64,000 nt of DNA from Streptococcus oralis (lineage in GTDB: Bacteria > Bacillota > Bacilli > Lactobacillales > Streptococcaceae): contig NZ_CP019562.1 in NCBI RefSeq assembly GCF_001983955.1, positions 496,001 through 560,000 on the forward strand, written 5' to 3'. A program made the translations under genes and the position numbers. Under the pieces are notes generated by a model, which was not told the origin of the DNA, did no database searches, and saw only the letters and a program-made list of their open reading frames with translations. Shown piece after piece: positions 7,520 through 16,930 of this stretch. Positions within the stretch are counted from its first letter, which is position 1; each line of letters starts with the position of its first letter.

Positions 7520-9181
7520 ATGAGTAATATTAGTTTAACAACACTAGGTGGTGTACGAGAAAATGGGAAAAATATGTACATCGCTGAAATCGATGGTTCT
7601 ATTTTTGTTTTGGATGCGGGGCTTAAATACCCTGAAAATGAACAACTAGGTGTTGATGTCGTCATTCCAAATATGGACTACCTTTTTGAAAATAGCGATC
7701 GTATCGCTGGGGTCTTTTTGACCCACGGACATGCGGATGCTATTGGTGCCCTGCCTTATCTTTTGGCAGAGGCTAAGGTGCCTGTGTTTGGTTCTGAGTT
7801 GACCGTTGAGTTGGCCAAACTCTTTGTCAAAGGAAATGATACGGTTAAGAAATTCAATGACTTCCATGTGATTGATGAAGATACGGAGATTGATTTTGGA
7901 GGGACTGTGGTTTCCTTCTTCCGTACAACTCACTCTATCCCAGAAAGTTTGGGAATAGTCCTAAAAACAACTGAAGGTAGCATTGTTTACACAGGGGACT
8001 TCAAGTTTGACCAGACAGCTAGCGAATCCTATGCGACGGATTTTGCTCGTTTGGCAGAGATTGGTCGTGATGGTGTCTTGGCGCTCCTCAGTGATTCAGC
8101 CAATGCTGATAGCAATATCCAGGTGGCGAGCGAGAGTGAAGTTGGGGATGAAATTACCCAGACCATTGCAGACTGGGAAGGTCGTATCATCGTTGCCGCA
8201 GTTGCCAGCAACCTTTCTCGTATCCAGCAGGTTTTTGATGCTGCAGCAGATACAGGTCGCAGAGTTGTTTTGACTGGATTTGATATTGAAAATATCGTCC
8301 GCACTGCGATTCGTCTCAAAAAATTATCTCTAGCTAATGAAAGTCTCTTGATTAAACCCAAAGAAATGTCTCGTTTTGAAGACCATGAGTTGATTATCCT
8401 TGAGACGGGCCGTATGGGTGAGCCTATTAATGGACTTCGTAAGATGTCCATTGGTCGCCACCGCTATGTGGAAATCAAAGATGGGGACTTGGTCTATATC
8501 GTAACGACTCCATCTATCGCCAAAGAAGCCGTCATGGCGCGTGTTGAAAACATGATCTACCAAGCTGGTGGTGTGGTGAAACTCATTACCCAAAGCTTGC
8601 GAGTATCCGGACACGGGAATGCGCGTGATTTGCAGTTGATGATCAATCTTCTGCAGCCAAACTACCTCTTCCCTATCCAAGGAGAGTACCGTGAGTTAGA
8701 TGCGCATGCCAAGGCTGCCATGGCGGTTGGAATGTTGCCAGAACGCATTTTCATCCCTAAAAAGGGAACGACCATGTCTTATGAACATGGAGACTTTGTC
8801 CCAGCTGGAGCAGTTTCCGCAGGTGATGTCTTGATTGACGGAAATGCCATCGGGGATGTTGGAAATGTGGTCCTTCGTGACCGTAAGGTCTTGTCAGAGG
8901 ATGGGATCTTTATCGTGGCAATCACTGTCAACCGTCGTGAGAAAAAAATTGTGGCCAAGGCCCGTGTTCATACGCGTGGATTTGTTTACCTCAAGAAGAG
9001 CCGTGATATTCTCCGTGAAAGTTCAGAATTGATTAACCAAACGGTAGAAGAGTATCTTCAAGGTGATGACTTTGACTGGGCAGATCTCAAAGGCAAGGTT
9101 CGTGACAATCTGACCAAGTACCTCTTTGATCAAACCAAGCGTCGTCCAGCAATCTTGCCAGTCGTGATGGAAGCAAAATAA
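7520..9181 (+). CDS. rnjB: Ribonuclease J2
   Basis: RNase J proteins are metallo-beta-lactamase/beta-CASP ribonucleases that mature and degrade mRNA. This 553-residue protein has the beta-lactamase fold (residues 1-210), the beta-CASP insertion and a C-terminal domain. Its first metal motif reads THGHADAIG instead of the HGHEDHIG of RNase J1. Two metal ligands are therefore replaced, which is the hallmark of the streptococcal J2 paralogue, thought to have weak activity by itself and to act in complex with J1. Start: ATG at 7520 with CGGAGG. It has its own promoter, a leader and a terminator. Confidence 0.9.
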   Translation: MSNISLTTLGGVRENGKNMYIAEIDGSIFVLDAGLKYPENEQLGVDVVIPNMDYLFENSDRIAGVFLTHGHADAIGALPYLLAEAKVPVFGSELTVELAKLFVKGNDTVKKFNDFHVIDEDTEIDFGGTVVSFFRTTHSIPESLGIVLKTTEGSIVYTGDFKFDQTASESYATDFARLAEIGRDGVLALLSDSANADSNIQVASESEVGDEITQTIADWEGRIIVAAVASNLSRIQQVFDAAADTGRRVVLTGFDIENIVRTAIRLKKLSLANESLLIKPKEMSRFEDHELIILETGRMGEPINGLRKMSIGRHRYVEIKDGDLVYIVTTPSIAKEAVMARVENMIYQAGGVVKLITQSLRVSGHGNARDLQLMINLLQPNYLFPIQGEYRELDAHAKAAMAVGMLPERIFIPKKGTTMSYEHGDFVPAGAVSAGDVLIDGNAIGDVGNVVLRDRKVLSEDGIFIVAITVNRREKKIVAKARVHTRGFVYLKKSRDILRESSELINQTVEEYLQGDDFDWADLKGKVRDNLTKYLFDQTKRRPAILPVVMEAK

Positions 9182-9197
9182 TAAGCAGCATACCTAC

Positions 9198-9226
9198 AGA
9201 AAAAGTCGAAATTCGGCTTTTTCTTA
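9198..9226 (+). terminator. Terminator after rnjB
   Basis: AAAAAGTCGAA (9200-9210) pairs with TTCGGCTTTTT (9212-9222). The stem supplies its own T run. Confidence 0.8.
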
Positions 9227-9249
9227 TAGAATAGTAAAAGGAGACAACC

Positions 9250-10029
9250 ATGGCAGTTATGAATATTGAGTATTACTCAGAAGTTTTGGATATGGAGTGG
9301 GGCGTTACCGTACTCTATCCAGATGCTAGTCGGGTGACTGAACCAGATTGCACAGATATTCCTGTTCTTTACCTTTTGCACGGAATGTCAGGAAATCAAA
9401 ATAGCTGGCTCAAACGTACCAATGTCGAACGCTTGTTGCGTGGAACCAATCTCATTGTTATCATGCCCAATACAAATAATGGCTGGTACACAGATACTCA
9501 GTATGGCTATAACTACTATACTGCTCTAGCAGAAGAGTTACCTCAGGTCATGAAACGTTTCTTCCCCAATATGACCAGCAAGCGAGAAAAGACCTTTATA
9601 GCTGGTCTTTCCATGGGTGGTTACGGCTCCTTCAAACTCGCTCTGTCAACAAATCGTTTTTCTCATGCGGCTAGTTTTTCTGGTGCGCTCAGTTTTCAGG
9701 AATTTTCTCCTGAAAGTCAGGATCTGGGGTCACTTGCCTACTGGCGAGGAGTTTTTGGAGAGATTAAAGACTGGACATCTAGTCCTCATTCGCTTGAAAG
9801 CATGGCTGCAAAATCCGATAAAAAGACCAAACTATGGGCTTGGTGTGGGGAGCAAGACTATCTCTACTCTGCCAATAACCTCGCAGTGAAAAACCTCAAA
9901 AATCTTGGTTTTGAGGTGACCTATAGTCATAGTCCAGGTAAGCACGAGTGGTACTACTGGGAAAAACAATTGGAGCGTTTTTTGGCTACTCTACCAATTG
10001 ACTTTGTTTTGGAAGAGCGCTTATCTTAG
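9250..10029 (+). CDS. estA: Tributyrin esterase EstA
   Basis: A 259-residue alpha/beta hydrolase of the esterase D/EstA family, hydrolysing short acyl esters; in streptococci it is reported to deacetylate glycans. The nucleophile elbow GLSMGGYG lies near residue 121, the acid is probably the Asp in WCGEQDYLY (about residue 202) and the histidine that in [10 protein letters not shown] (about 232). The oxyanion HG is in LLHGMSGN. No signal peptide is seen, so it should be cytoplasmic. AAAAGGAGACAACC precedes the ATG. In pneumococcus murM-murN follows this gene, but not here. Confidence 0.9.
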   Translation: MAVMNIEYYSEVLDMEWGVTVLYPDASRVTEPDCTDIPVLYLLHGMSGNQNSWLKRTNVERLLRGTNLIVIMPNTNNGWYTDTQYGYNYYTALAEELPQVMKRFFPNMTSKREKTFIAGLSMGGYGSFKLALSTNRFSHAASFSGALSFQEFSPESQDLGSLAYWRGVFGEIKDWTSSPHSLESMAAKSDKKTKLWAWCGEQDYLYSANNLAVKNLKNLGFEVTYSHSPGKHEWYYWEKQLERFLATLPIDFVLEERLS

Positions 10030-10064
10030 TTTTAGGTTTCTTTCAGCTTTCTTCAGTAAAATAG

Positions 10065-10115
10065 AGAATCTATCTTGATCAAGGAGAATGTGATTTCAAG
10101 ATAGGTTCTTATTTT
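10065..10115 (+). terminator. Terminator after estA
   Basis: Long stem AGAATCTATCTTGA (10065-10078) with TCAAGATAGGTTCT (10096-10109), then TATTTTTA. Confidence 0.75.
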
Positions 10116-10133
10116 TATGAAAGGTGGGGCGTC

Positions 10134-10835
10134 ATGTTCTGGATTATTCGATTATTGTTCCGATTTCTTTTGGGAATTTGGCGTTTCTTCTGGCGTCTGG
10201 TTTGGACCGTGGTCATTCTACTGCTCATTGCTTTTGGAGTGGTTTGGTATCTGTCTGGTGATTTTCATTCTGCGGTCAATCAGGTTGAAAAAATGAGCAA
10301 GATTGGTCAAGGTGGCTGGAATCAATGGAGGGAGACGGGAACGCTGGAAGTCTTGTCTCAGACAGACAGTCACCAACATGCAGAAGGCAAGTGGGCTCAG
10401 GCCTCAGCTCGCATCTATATTGAACCTCAAATGGATGAGATCTTCCAAGGTGCCTATGCAGAAGCCATAAAAAACTGGAATCAAACGGGAGCCTTCACCT
10501 TTGAGGTGGTTGCGGATCCTAGCCAGGCAGATATTGTGGCAAGTGAGATGAATGATGGATCGACCGCTGTAGCTGGTCAAGCCGAGAGTCAAACCAATTT
10601 GTTAACCAAACAATTTATATCTGTAACGGTTCGCCTGAATCACTATTATCTATCCAATCCAAACTATGGTTATTCTTATGAACGGATCGTGCACACGGCG
10701 GAGCACGAGCTGGGGCATGCCATCGGTTTGGATCATACCAACGAAACTTCTGTCATGCAGCCAGCAGGTTCTTACTATGGGATTCAGCCTCAGGATGTGA
10801 AGGCTGTTCAAGAGCTCTATACCAGTAGCGACTAG
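10134..10835 (+). CDS. Membrane-anchored matrixin-like metalloprotease
   Basis: A 233-residue protein with one strong N-terminal membrane anchor (about residues 8-40, rich in Phe, Trp and Leu) and an extracellular zinc-protease domain. The metzincin signature [11 protein letters not shown], about residues 192-202, gives three zinc-binding His and the catalytic Glu. It is followed by SVMQPAG, whose Met would be the Met-turn. Substrate unknown; it may trim a surface or secreted protein. The start is supported by GAAAGGTGGGG before the ATG. It is a single gene with terminators on both sides. Confidence 0.85.
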   Translation: MFWIIRLLFRFLLGIWRFFWRLVWTVVILLLIAFGVVWYLSGDFHSAVNQVEKMSKIGQGGWNQWRETGTLEVLSQTDSHQHAEGKWAQASARIYIEPQMDEIFQGAYAEAIKNWNQTGAFTFEVVADPSQADIVASEMNDGSTAVAGQAESQTNLLTKQFISVTVRLNHYYLSNPNYGYSYERIVHTAEHELGHAIGLDHTNETSVMQPAGSYYGIQPQDVKAVQELYTSSD

Positions 10836-10864
10836 ATGAAGTCGGTGCAATCTTAAAAGAAATC

Positions 10865-10899
10865 AAAGCTCCTCCAACAAGTGATTGGTGGGGCTTTTT
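10865..10899 (+). terminator. Terminator after metalloprotease gene
   Basis: AAAGCTCCTCCAA (10865-10877) pairs, with wobbles, with TTGGTGGGGCTTT (10885-10897), ending in T residues. Confidence 0.7.
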
Positions 10900-10921
10900 G
10901 TTCGTCCTGTTACGGCCTTTT

Positions 10922-10930
10922 TGCTATAAT
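10922..10930 (+). promoter_or_regulatory. Extended -10 promoter abutting uvrC start
   Basis: TGCTATAAT ends only 6 nt before the uvrC ATG (10937), so transcription should begin at or next to the start codon. Confidence 0.65.
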
Positions 10931-10936
10931 GGAACT

Positions 10937-12784
10937 ATGAATAACTTGATCAAATCAAAACTAGAGCTCTTGCCAACCAACCCTGGTTGTTACATTCACA
11001 AAGATAAAAACGGCACCATTATCTATGTCGGAAAGGCTAAAAATCTGCGCAACCGTGTGCGCTCCTATTTCCGTGGAAGTCATGATACCAAGACGGAGGC
11101 TCTGGTGTCTGAAATTGTGGATTTTGAATTTATCGTCACTGAGTCCAATATTGAGGCACTTCTCCTAGAAATCAACCTGATTAAGGAAAATAAGCCCAAG
11201 TACAATATCATGCTCAAGGATGACAAGTCCTATCCCTTCATCAAAATCACCAATGAGCGTTATCCTCGATTGATTATCACCCGTCAGGTCAAAAAGGACG
11301 GAGGTCTTTATTTTGGCCCTTATCCCGATGTAGGGGCAGCCAATGAAATCAAGCGACTATTGGACCGGATTTTTCCTTTTCGCAAGTGTACTAATCCACC
11401 GTCTAAGGTCTGTTTTTACTACCATATTGGCCAGTGTATGGCCCATACCATCTGTAAAAAAGATGAGTCCTATTTCAAGTCCATGGCCCAGGAGGTTTCT
11501 GATTTCCTAAAAGGGCAGGATGATAAAATCATCGATGACCTCAAGGGCAAGATGGCGAAGGTGGCTCAAAGTATGGAGTTTGAACGGGCAGCGGAATACC
11601 GTGACCTGATTCAGGCCATTGGAACGCTTCGGACCAAGCAACGGGTCATGGCGAAAGATTTGCAAAATCGTGACGTCTTTGGCTACTATGTGGATAAGGG
11701 CTGGATGTGTGTTCAGGTTTTCTTTGTTCGTCAGGGAAAACTCATCGAGCGGGACGTCAACCTCTTCCCTTACTACAATGATCCGGATGAGGACTTCTTG
11801 ACCTATGTGGGACAATTCTATCAAGAAAAATCCCACCTGGTTCCCAATGAGGTGCTGATTCCGCAAGATATCGATGAAGAAGCCGTTAAGGCCTTGGTGG
11901 ATACCAAGATTTTCAAGCCCCAACGTGGAGAGAAAAAGCAGCTGGTCAATCTAGCCATAAAAAATGCCCGTGTTAGTCTGGAGCAGAAGTTCAATCTGCT
12001 GGAAAAATCTGTCGAAAAGACCCAAGGAGCTATTGAAAATCTGGGACGCTTGCTCCAAATCCCGACCCCAGTACGTATCGAGTCCTTTGATAACTCTAAT
12101 ATCATGGGAACTAGTCCTGTTTCAGCCATGGTGGTCTTTGTCAATGGCAAACCGAGTAAAAAAGACTACCGTAAGTACAAAATCAAGACTGTCATTGGAC
12201 CTGATGATTATGCGAGTATGCGAGAGGTTATTCGCAGACGTTATGGTCGAGTTCAACGTGAGGGTTTAACCCCGCCAGATTTGATTGTGATTGATGGGGG
12301 ACAAGGTCAAGTCAATATCGCAAAGCAAGTCATCCAAGAAGAGCTAGGTTTGGATATCCCAATTGCAGGTCTGCAAAAGAATGACAAGCACCAAACCCAT
12401 GAACTGCTCTTTGGAGATCCACTGGAAGTGGTGGAGTTGTCTCGCAATTCTCAAGAATTCTTTCTCCTCCAACGCATCCAGGATGAGGTGCACCGCTTTG
12501 CTATCACCTTCCACCGCCAACTGCGCTCAAAAAATTCCTTTTCTTCACAACTGGATGGGATTGACGGTCTGGGACCTAAACGCAAACAGAATCTCATGAA
12601 GCATTTTAAATCTCTCACTAAAATCAAGGAAGCTAGTGTGGATGAAATTGTCGAAGTGGGTGTGCCAAGAGCAGTCGCAGAAGATGTGAGAAGAAAGTTG
12701 AACCCTCAGGAAGAAGTGGAATTGGCTCAAGTGGCGGAAGAAAGAGTGGACTACCAAACAAAAGGAGATTATGATGAACCATAA
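10937..12784 (+). CDS. uvrC: UvrABC excinuclease subunit C
   Basis: UvrC makes the dual incision in nucleotide-excision repair after UvrA/UvrB damage recognition. The 615-residue product has the GIY-YIG nuclease (residues about 10-90, [22 protein letters not shown]), a UVR UvrB-binding motif (about 200-235), the RNase H-like second nuclease domain ([30 protein letters not shown]) and C-terminal helix-hairpin-helix motifs. The ATG at 10937 gives the known start [13 protein letters not shown]. An upstream TTG at 10898 would overlap the terminator and promoter. No ribosome binding site is present, so the mRNA may be leaderless. It overlaps the next gene by 11 nt. Confidence 0.95.
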   Translation: MNNLIKSKLELLPTNPGCYIHKDKNGTIIYVGKAKNLRNRVRSYFRGSHDTKTEALVSEIVDFEFIVTESNIEALLLEINLIKENKPKYNIMLKDDKSYPFIKITNERYPRLIITRQVKKDGGLYFGPYPDVGAANEIKRLLDRIFPFRKCTNPPSKVCFYYHIGQCMAHTICKKDESYFKSMAQEVSDFLKGQDDKIIDDLKGKMAKVAQSMEFERAAEYRDLIQAIGTLRTKQRVMAKDLQNRDVFGYYVDKGWMCVQVFFVRQGKLIERDVNLFPYYNDPDEDFLTYVGQFYQEKSHLVPNEVLIPQDIDEEAVKALVDTKIFKPQRGEKKQLVNLAIKNARVSLEQKFNLLEKSVEKTQGAIENLGRLLQIPTPVRIESFDNSNIMGTSPVSAMVVFVNGKPSKKDYRKYKIKTVIGPDDYASMREVIRRRYGRVQREGLTPPDLIVIDGGQGQVNIAKQVIQEELGLDIPIAGLQKNDKHQTHELLFGDPLEVVELSRNSQEFFLLQRIQDEVHRFAITFHRQLRSKNSFSSQLDGIDGLGPKRKQNLMKHFKSLTKIKEASVDEIVEVGVPRAVAEDVRRKLNPQEEVELAQVAEERVDYQTKGDYDEP

Positions 12785-13628
12785 AATCGCAATTTTATCA
12801 GATATTCATGGAAATGTGACTGCCTTAGAAGCAGTGATTGCAGATGCTAAAGCACAAGGAGTCAGTGAATACTGGCTCATGGGAGACATTTTCCTCCCTG
12901 GTCCAGGTGCAAATGACTTGGTCGCTCTGTTAAAGGAACTTTCTATCACTACAAGTGTTCGAGGCAATTGGGATGATTGTGTCCTTGAGGCTTTAGATGG
13001 GCAATATGGCTTGGAAGACCCACAGGAAGTCCAGCTCTTGCGTATGACGCAGTATTTGATGGAGCGAATGGATCCTGCAACGATTGACTGGCTACGAAGC
13101 TTACCTATGCTAGAAAAGAGAGAAGTTGACGGACTGCGTTTTTCTCTTTCTCATAATTTGCCAAATAAGAACTATGGTGGTGACTTGCTAGTTGAGAATG
13201 ATACAGAGAAATTTGACCAACTCCTAGATGATGAAGTTGATGTGGCAGTCTATGGTCATGTTCACAAGCAGTTGCTTCGTTATGGCAGTCAAGGGCAACA
13301 AATCATCAATCCAGGGTCGATTGGCATGCCCTATTTTAATTGGGAGGCGTTAAAAAATCACCGTGCTCAGTATGCTGTGATAGAAGTAGAATATGGGGAA
13401 TTAGTAAATATTCTATTCCGAAAAGTTGCTTATGACTATGAAGCAGAGTTAGAATTGGCCAAGTCCAAGGGGCTTCCTTTTATCGAAATGTATGAAGAAC
13501 TACGCCGAGATGACAACTATCGGGGGCACAATCTAGAACTCTTAGCTAGTTTAATTGAAAAGCATGGGTATGTTGAGGATGTGAAGAAATTTTTGGAGGC
13601 TATAAAGTCAGAATATAAGGTAGACTAG
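12774..13628 (+). CDS. Calcineurin-like metallophosphoesterase
   Basis: A 284-residue cytoplasmic phosphoesterase with all dinuclear-metal motifs: ILSDIHGN near residue 8, GDIFLPGP near 39, RGNWDD near 65 and YGHVHKQ near 162. It resembles the YfcE/serine-threonine-phosphatase-like group. The substrate, probably a phosphodiester or phosphoprotein, is unknown. Two adjacent ATGs exist (12771 and 12774); AAAGGAG is better spaced for the second. The gene overlaps the end of uvrC, so it is transcribed and probably translated with it. Confidence 0.88.
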   Translation: MNHKIAILSDIHGNVTALEAVIADAKAQGVSEYWLMGDIFLPGPGANDLVALLKELSITTSVRGNWDDCVLEALDGQYGLEDPQEVQLLRMTQYLMERMDPATIDWLRSLPMLEKREVDGLRFSLSHNLPNKNYGGDLLVENDTEKFDQLLDDEVDVAVYGHVHKQLLRYGSQGQQIINPGSIGMPYFNWEALKNHRAQYAVIEVEYGELVNILFRKVAYDYEAELELAKSKGLPFIEMYEELRRDDNYRGHNLELLASLIEKHGYVEDVKKFLEAIKSEYKVD

Positions 13629-13652
13629 TTTCTTAAAACCCCTGAAAATTAG

Positions 13653-13727
13653 TTGGAACTGGATGAGGAAAAATCTGATTTTAATGATAAGTTTAAATCC
13701 AGGACTTCATCCGTGTTCCAATTTCTT
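13653..13727 (+). terminator. Long imperfect hairpin, possible terminator
   Basis: TTGGAACTGGATGA (13653-13666) pairs with TTCATCCGTGTTCCAA (13706-13721), with bulges and a 39-nt loop, followed by TTTCTTTC. It could be a terminator or a small repeat element; I do not recognise it as BOX or RUP. Confidence 0.45.
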
Positions 13728-13761
13728 TCTATGAAAAATCTCTGCAAGCTCTTTCAAAATA

Positions 13762-13770
13762 TGGTAGAAT
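13762..13770 (+). promoter_or_regulatory. Extended -10 promoter, nitroreductase gene
   Basis: TGGTAGAAT about 32 nt before the ATG at 13803. The -35 is poor. Confidence 0.55.
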
Positions 13771-13802
13771 GGATGCAGTAGAATTAGAAAAGGAAATCGA
13801 TT

Positions 13803-14408
13803 ATGAAATTTCTTGAATTAAATAAAAAACGTCATGCGACTAAGCATTTTACTGATAAACCGGTAGATCCCAAAGATGTGCGTACGGCTATCGAAATCGC
13901 AACCTTGGCCCCAAGTGCCCACAACAGCCAGCCATGGAAGTTTGTGGTTGTTCGTGAGAAAAATGCTGAATTGGCAAAATTGGCTTATGGTTCGAACTTT
14001 GAGCAGGTATCAGCAGCACCTGTAACCATTGCCTTGTTTACCGACACAGATTTGGCTAAACGTGCTCGTAAGATTGCCCGAGTTGGCGGCGCTAATAACT
14101 TTTCTGAAGAGCAACTTCAATATTTTATGAAGAATCTGCCAGCTGAATTTGCGCGTTACAGTGAACAACAAGTCAGCGACTACCTAGCCCTCAATGCAGG
14201 TTTGGTTGCCATGAACTTGGTTCTTGCTCTGACAGACCAAGGAATCGGTTCTAACATTATTCTTGGATTTGACAAATCAAAAGCCAACGAAGTTTTGGAC
14301 ATTGAAGACCGATTCCGTCCAGAACTCTTGATCACAGTTGGATACACAGATGAGAAATTGGAACCAAGCTACCGCTTGCCAGTAGATGAAATTATCGAGA
14401 AGAGATAG
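13803..14408 (+). CDS. Nitroreductase-family flavoprotein
   Basis: A 201-residue FMN-dependent NAD(P)H oxidoreductase of the nitroreductase family, usually a homodimer. The N-terminal FMN-binding signature KKRHATKHFTDKPV, the APSAHNSQPWKFVVV loop (about residues 37-51) and the C-terminal VGY segment fit the family. Physiological electron acceptor unknown. Only 9 nt separate it from pepV, so the two are cotranscribed. AAAAGGAAATCGATT gives the ribosome binding site. Confidence 0.88.
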   Translation: MKFLELNKKRHATKHFTDKPVDPKDVRTAIEIATLAPSAHNSQPWKFVVVREKNAELAKLAYGSNFEQVSAAPVTIALFTDTDLAKRARKIARVGGANNFSEEQLQYFMKNLPAEFARYSEQQVSDYLALNAGLVAMNLVLALTDQGIGSNIILGFDKSKANEVLDIEDRFRPELLITVGYTDEKLEPSYRLPVDEIIEKR

Positions 14409-14417
14409 GAAGAAAAA

Positions 14418-15818
14418 ATGACAGTTATTGATTTTACAGCAGAAGTAGAAAAACGCAAAGAAGACCTCTTGGCTGACTTGTTTAGCCTTTTGGAAATCAA
14501 CTCAGAACGTGATGACAGCAAAGCCGATGCTGAGCATCCATTTGGACCTGGTCCAGTAAAAGCCTTGGAAAAATTCCTTGAAATCGCAGACCGTGATGGC
14601 TATCCAACTAAAAATGTTGATAACTACGCAGGACATTTTGAGTTTGGTGAAGGAGAAGAAGTTCTCGGAATCTTTGCTCACATGGACGTGGTGCCAGCTG
14701 GTAGCGGTTGGGACACGGACCCTTATACACCAACTATCAAAGACGGTCGCCTTTATGCGCGTGGAGCTTCAGACGACAAGGGGCCTACAACAGCTTGTTA
14801 CTATGGTTTGAAAATCATCAAAGAATTGGGGCTTCCAACTTCTAAAAAAGTTCGTTTCATCGTCGGAACAGATGAAGAATCAGGCTGGGCAGACATGGAC
14901 TACTACTTTGAACATGTAGGACTTGCGAAACCAGACTTCGGTTTCTCTCCAGATGCTGAATTCCCTATCATCAATGGTGAAAAAGGGAATATCACAGAAT
15001 ATCTCCATTTTGCAGGTGAAAATACTGGTGCAGCTCGCCTTCACAGCTTCACAGGTGGTTTGCGTGAAAACATGGTACCTGAATCAGCAACAGCAGTCGT
15101 TTCAGGTGACTTGGCTGACTTGCAAGCTAAACTAGATGCCTTTGTTGCAGAACACAAACTCAGAGGAGAACTCCAAGAAGAAAACGGCCAGTACAAGGTG
15201 ACTGTGATTGGTAAATCAGCTCATGGTGCTATGCCTGCATCAGGTGTCAATGGTGCGACCTACCTTGCCCTTTTCCTCAGTCAGTTTGACTTTGCAGGAC
15301 CTGCAAAAGACTACCTCGACATCGCTGGTAAGATTCTCTTGAACGACCATAAGGGTACAAATCTCAAGGTTGCTCATGTAGATGAAAAGATGGGTGCCCT
15401 TTCTATGAATGCCGGTGTCTTCCGCTTCGATGAAACAAGTGCTGACAATACGATTGCTCTTAACTTCCGTTATCCAAAAGGAACAAGCCCAGAGCAAATC
15501 AAGTCAATCCTTGAAAACTTGCCAGTTGCTTCTGTTAGCCTTTCTGAACACGGACACACCCCACACTATGTGCCAATGGAAGATCCGCTTGTGCAAACCT
15601 TGTTGAATGTCTATGAAAAACAAACTGGTCTCCAAGGTCATGAACAAGTCATTGGTGGTGGAACCTTTGGTCGCTTGCTGGAACGTGGAGTTGCCTACGG
15701 TGCTATGTTCCCAGACTCAATCGATACCATGCACCAAGCCAACGAATTTATCGCCTTGGACGATCTCTTCCGAGCAGCAGCAATCTATGCAGAAGCTATT
15801 TATGAATTAATCAAATAA
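14418..15818 (+). CDS. pepV: Dipeptidase PepV (M20 family)
   Basis: A 466-residue zinc dipeptidase that releases amino acids from dipeptides taken up by the cell, cytoplasmic. M20 metal-site motifs are visible: FAHMDVVPAG near residue 86, GASDDKGP near 117, GTDEESGWADMD near 153 and DAEFPIINGEKG near 178, plus the lid-domain segment GKSAHGAMPASG near 267. Length fits the PepV family (about 465-470). It is second in an operon with the nitroreductase and ends at a hairpin terminator. Confidence 0.93.
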   Translation: MTVIDFTAEVEKRKEDLLADLFSLLEINSERDDSKADAEHPFGPGPVKALEKFLEIADRDGYPTKNVDNYAGHFEFGEGEEVLGIFAHMDVVPAGSGWDTDPYTPTIKDGRLYARGASDDKGPTTACYYGLKIIKELGLPTSKKVRFIVGTDEESGWADMDYYFEHVGLAKPDFGFSPDAEFPIINGEKGNITEYLHFAGENTGAARLHSFTGGLRENMVPESATAVVSGDLADLQAKLDAFVAEHKLRGELQEENGQYKVTVIGKSAHGAMPASGVNGATYLALFLSQFDFAGPAKDYLDIAGKILLNDHKGTNLKVAHVDEKMGALSMNAGVFRFDETSADNTIALNFRYPKGTSPEQIKSILENLPVASVSLSEHGHTPHYVPMEDPLVQTLLNVYEKQTGLQGHEQVIGGGTFGRLLERGVAYGAMFPDSIDTMHQANEFIALDDLFRAAAIYAEAIYELIK

Positions 15819-15824
15819 AACGAT

Positions 15825-15858
15825 AGAAGTCTGAGATTTTATGCTTGGACTTCTTTTT
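15825..15858 (+). terminator. Terminator after pepV
   Basis: AGAAGTC (15825-15831) pairs with GACTTCT (15848-15854), followed by TTTT. It directly precedes the ribosome binding site of the next gene, so readthrough is likely to feed that gene. Confidence 0.65.
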
Positions 15859-15871
15859 GGAGGGAAAACAG

Positions 15872-16462
15872 ATGTCTCAAATCGAAAGAATCAAGCAAGC
15901 CATTATGGCGGATCCGCAGAATACCAGCTATACAGAACGCGGAATCGAACCTCTCTTTGCGGCGCCAAAGACTGCTCGCATCAATATTGTCGGTCAGGCA
16001 CCGGGGCTTAAAACACAAGAAGCTGGGATTTATTGGAAGGATAAGAGCGGCGATCGCTTGCGTGAGTGGCTAGGTGTGGATGAAGACACCTTTTACAATT
16101 CAGGTTATTTTGCAGTTCTGCCCATGGATTTTTACTTTCCAGGACATGGCAAGTCAGGCGACCTTCCACCTCGTACAGGTTTCGCAGAAAAATGGCATCC
16201 GCAACTCTTGCAAGAGTTGCCCGATATCCAATTAACTCTCTTGATTGGGCAATATGCCCAAGCCTATTATTTACAGGAGAAAGTTAGTGGCAAGGTGACA
16301 GAGAGGGTAAAACATTACCAGAACTACTTACCAACCTATTTTCCACTAGTTCATCCCTCACCACGAAATCAAATCTGGATGGCTAAAAATCCTTGGTTTG
16401 AGTCAGAAGTGGTGCCAGATTTGAAAAATAGAATTCAAAAGATTCTTGGAGAAACAAAATGA
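15872..16462 (+). CDS. Uracil-DNA glycosylase-like protein
   Basis: A 196-residue member of the uracil-DNA glycosylase superfamily. The first motif reads IVGQAPGLKTQEAGIYWKDKSG (about residues 38-59) in place of the GQDPYH of family 1, and the second is VHPSPRN near residue 167. This pattern matches the family-4/YkuS-like uncharacterised branch, so repair of uracil or related bases is plausible but not proven. The ATG at 15872 is preceded by GGAGGGAAAACAG. A TTG at 15845 would extend it, but without a ribosome binding site. It overlaps the rhodanese gene by 4 nt (ATGA). Confidence 0.8.
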   Translation: MSQIERIKQAIMADPQNTSYTERGIEPLFAAPKTARINIVGQAPGLKTQEAGIYWKDKSGDRLREWLGVDEDTFYNSGYFAVLPMDFYFPGHGKSGDLPPRTGFAEKWHPQLLQELPDIQLTLLIGQYAQAYYLQEKVSGKVTERVKHYQNYLPTYFPLVHPSPRNQIWMAKNPWFESEVVPDLKNRIQKILGETK

Positions 16463-16746
16463 AAGAAATTACTTTTAACGATTTTTACCAGTTTTATCAG
16501 AAAGAATCCCTTTCAGTCATAGACGTGAGAGAAGTAGAAGAGTTCGAGATGCTTCATTTAGAAGGTGCTCGTAATTTACCTCTCAGTCAATTGGCTGATA
16601 CTTATGATCAATTGGACAAGGACCTCTTGTATTATGTCATTTGCAAATCTGGGATGAGGTCAGCTCGTGCTTGTCACTTTCTAGCTGAACAGGGTTATGA
16701 CGTTATCAATGTTCAAGGTGGAATGACGGCCTTTGAAAATCTTTAA
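16459..16746 (+). CDS. Rhodanese-like domain protein
   Basis: A single-domain rhodanese of 95 residues, cytoplasmic. It has the family start VIDVREVEEFEMLHLEGARNLP and the active-site loop CKSGMRSA with the persulfide-forming cysteine near residue 62. Such proteins transfer sulfane sulfur or handle reactive sulfur species; the partner here is unknown. It is translationally coupled to the preceding gene (ATGA overlap). Confidence 0.88.
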   Translation: MKEITFNDFYQFYQKESLSVIDVREVEEFEMLHLEGARNLPLSQLADTYDQLDKDLLYYVICKSGMRSARACHFLAEQGYDVINVQGGMTAFENL

Positions 16747-16772
16747 ACCTCTATAGCAATAGACCCTGATCT

Positions 16773-16812
16773 TCCCTTGCTCGGTTCCAACTGAGTGAGG
16801 GATTTTGTTTTT
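16773..16812 (+). terminator. Terminator after rhodanese gene
   Basis: TCCCTTGCTCGGTT (16773-16786) pairs with AACTGAGTGAGGGA ending at 16802, then TTTTGTTTTT. Confidence 0.75.
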
Positions 16813-16887
16813 AGATAATTCTTATTTTTAAAAATATTGAAAACATTCAATGATTAATTTTGGATACTTTTTTCAGAGTCTTAATCA

Positions 16888-16896
16888 TGGTATACT
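16888..16896 (+). promoter_or_regulatory. Extended -10 promoter of brnQ
   Basis: TGGTATACT, 35-43 nt before the brnQ start. No T-box or other riboswitch is visible in the leader. Confidence 0.55.
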
Positions 16897-16930
16897 AGGT
16901 CAGTATTTTAGAAATATGAAGGAGATTTTT

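Noticed and set aside
10898..10936. Upstream TTG start for uvrC
   Set aside because: It overlaps the previous terminator and the -10 box, so it would lie before the transcription start.
13653..13727. Long inverted repeat considered as BOX or RUP element
   Set aside because: Sequence does not match either as I know them; kept only as a possible terminator.
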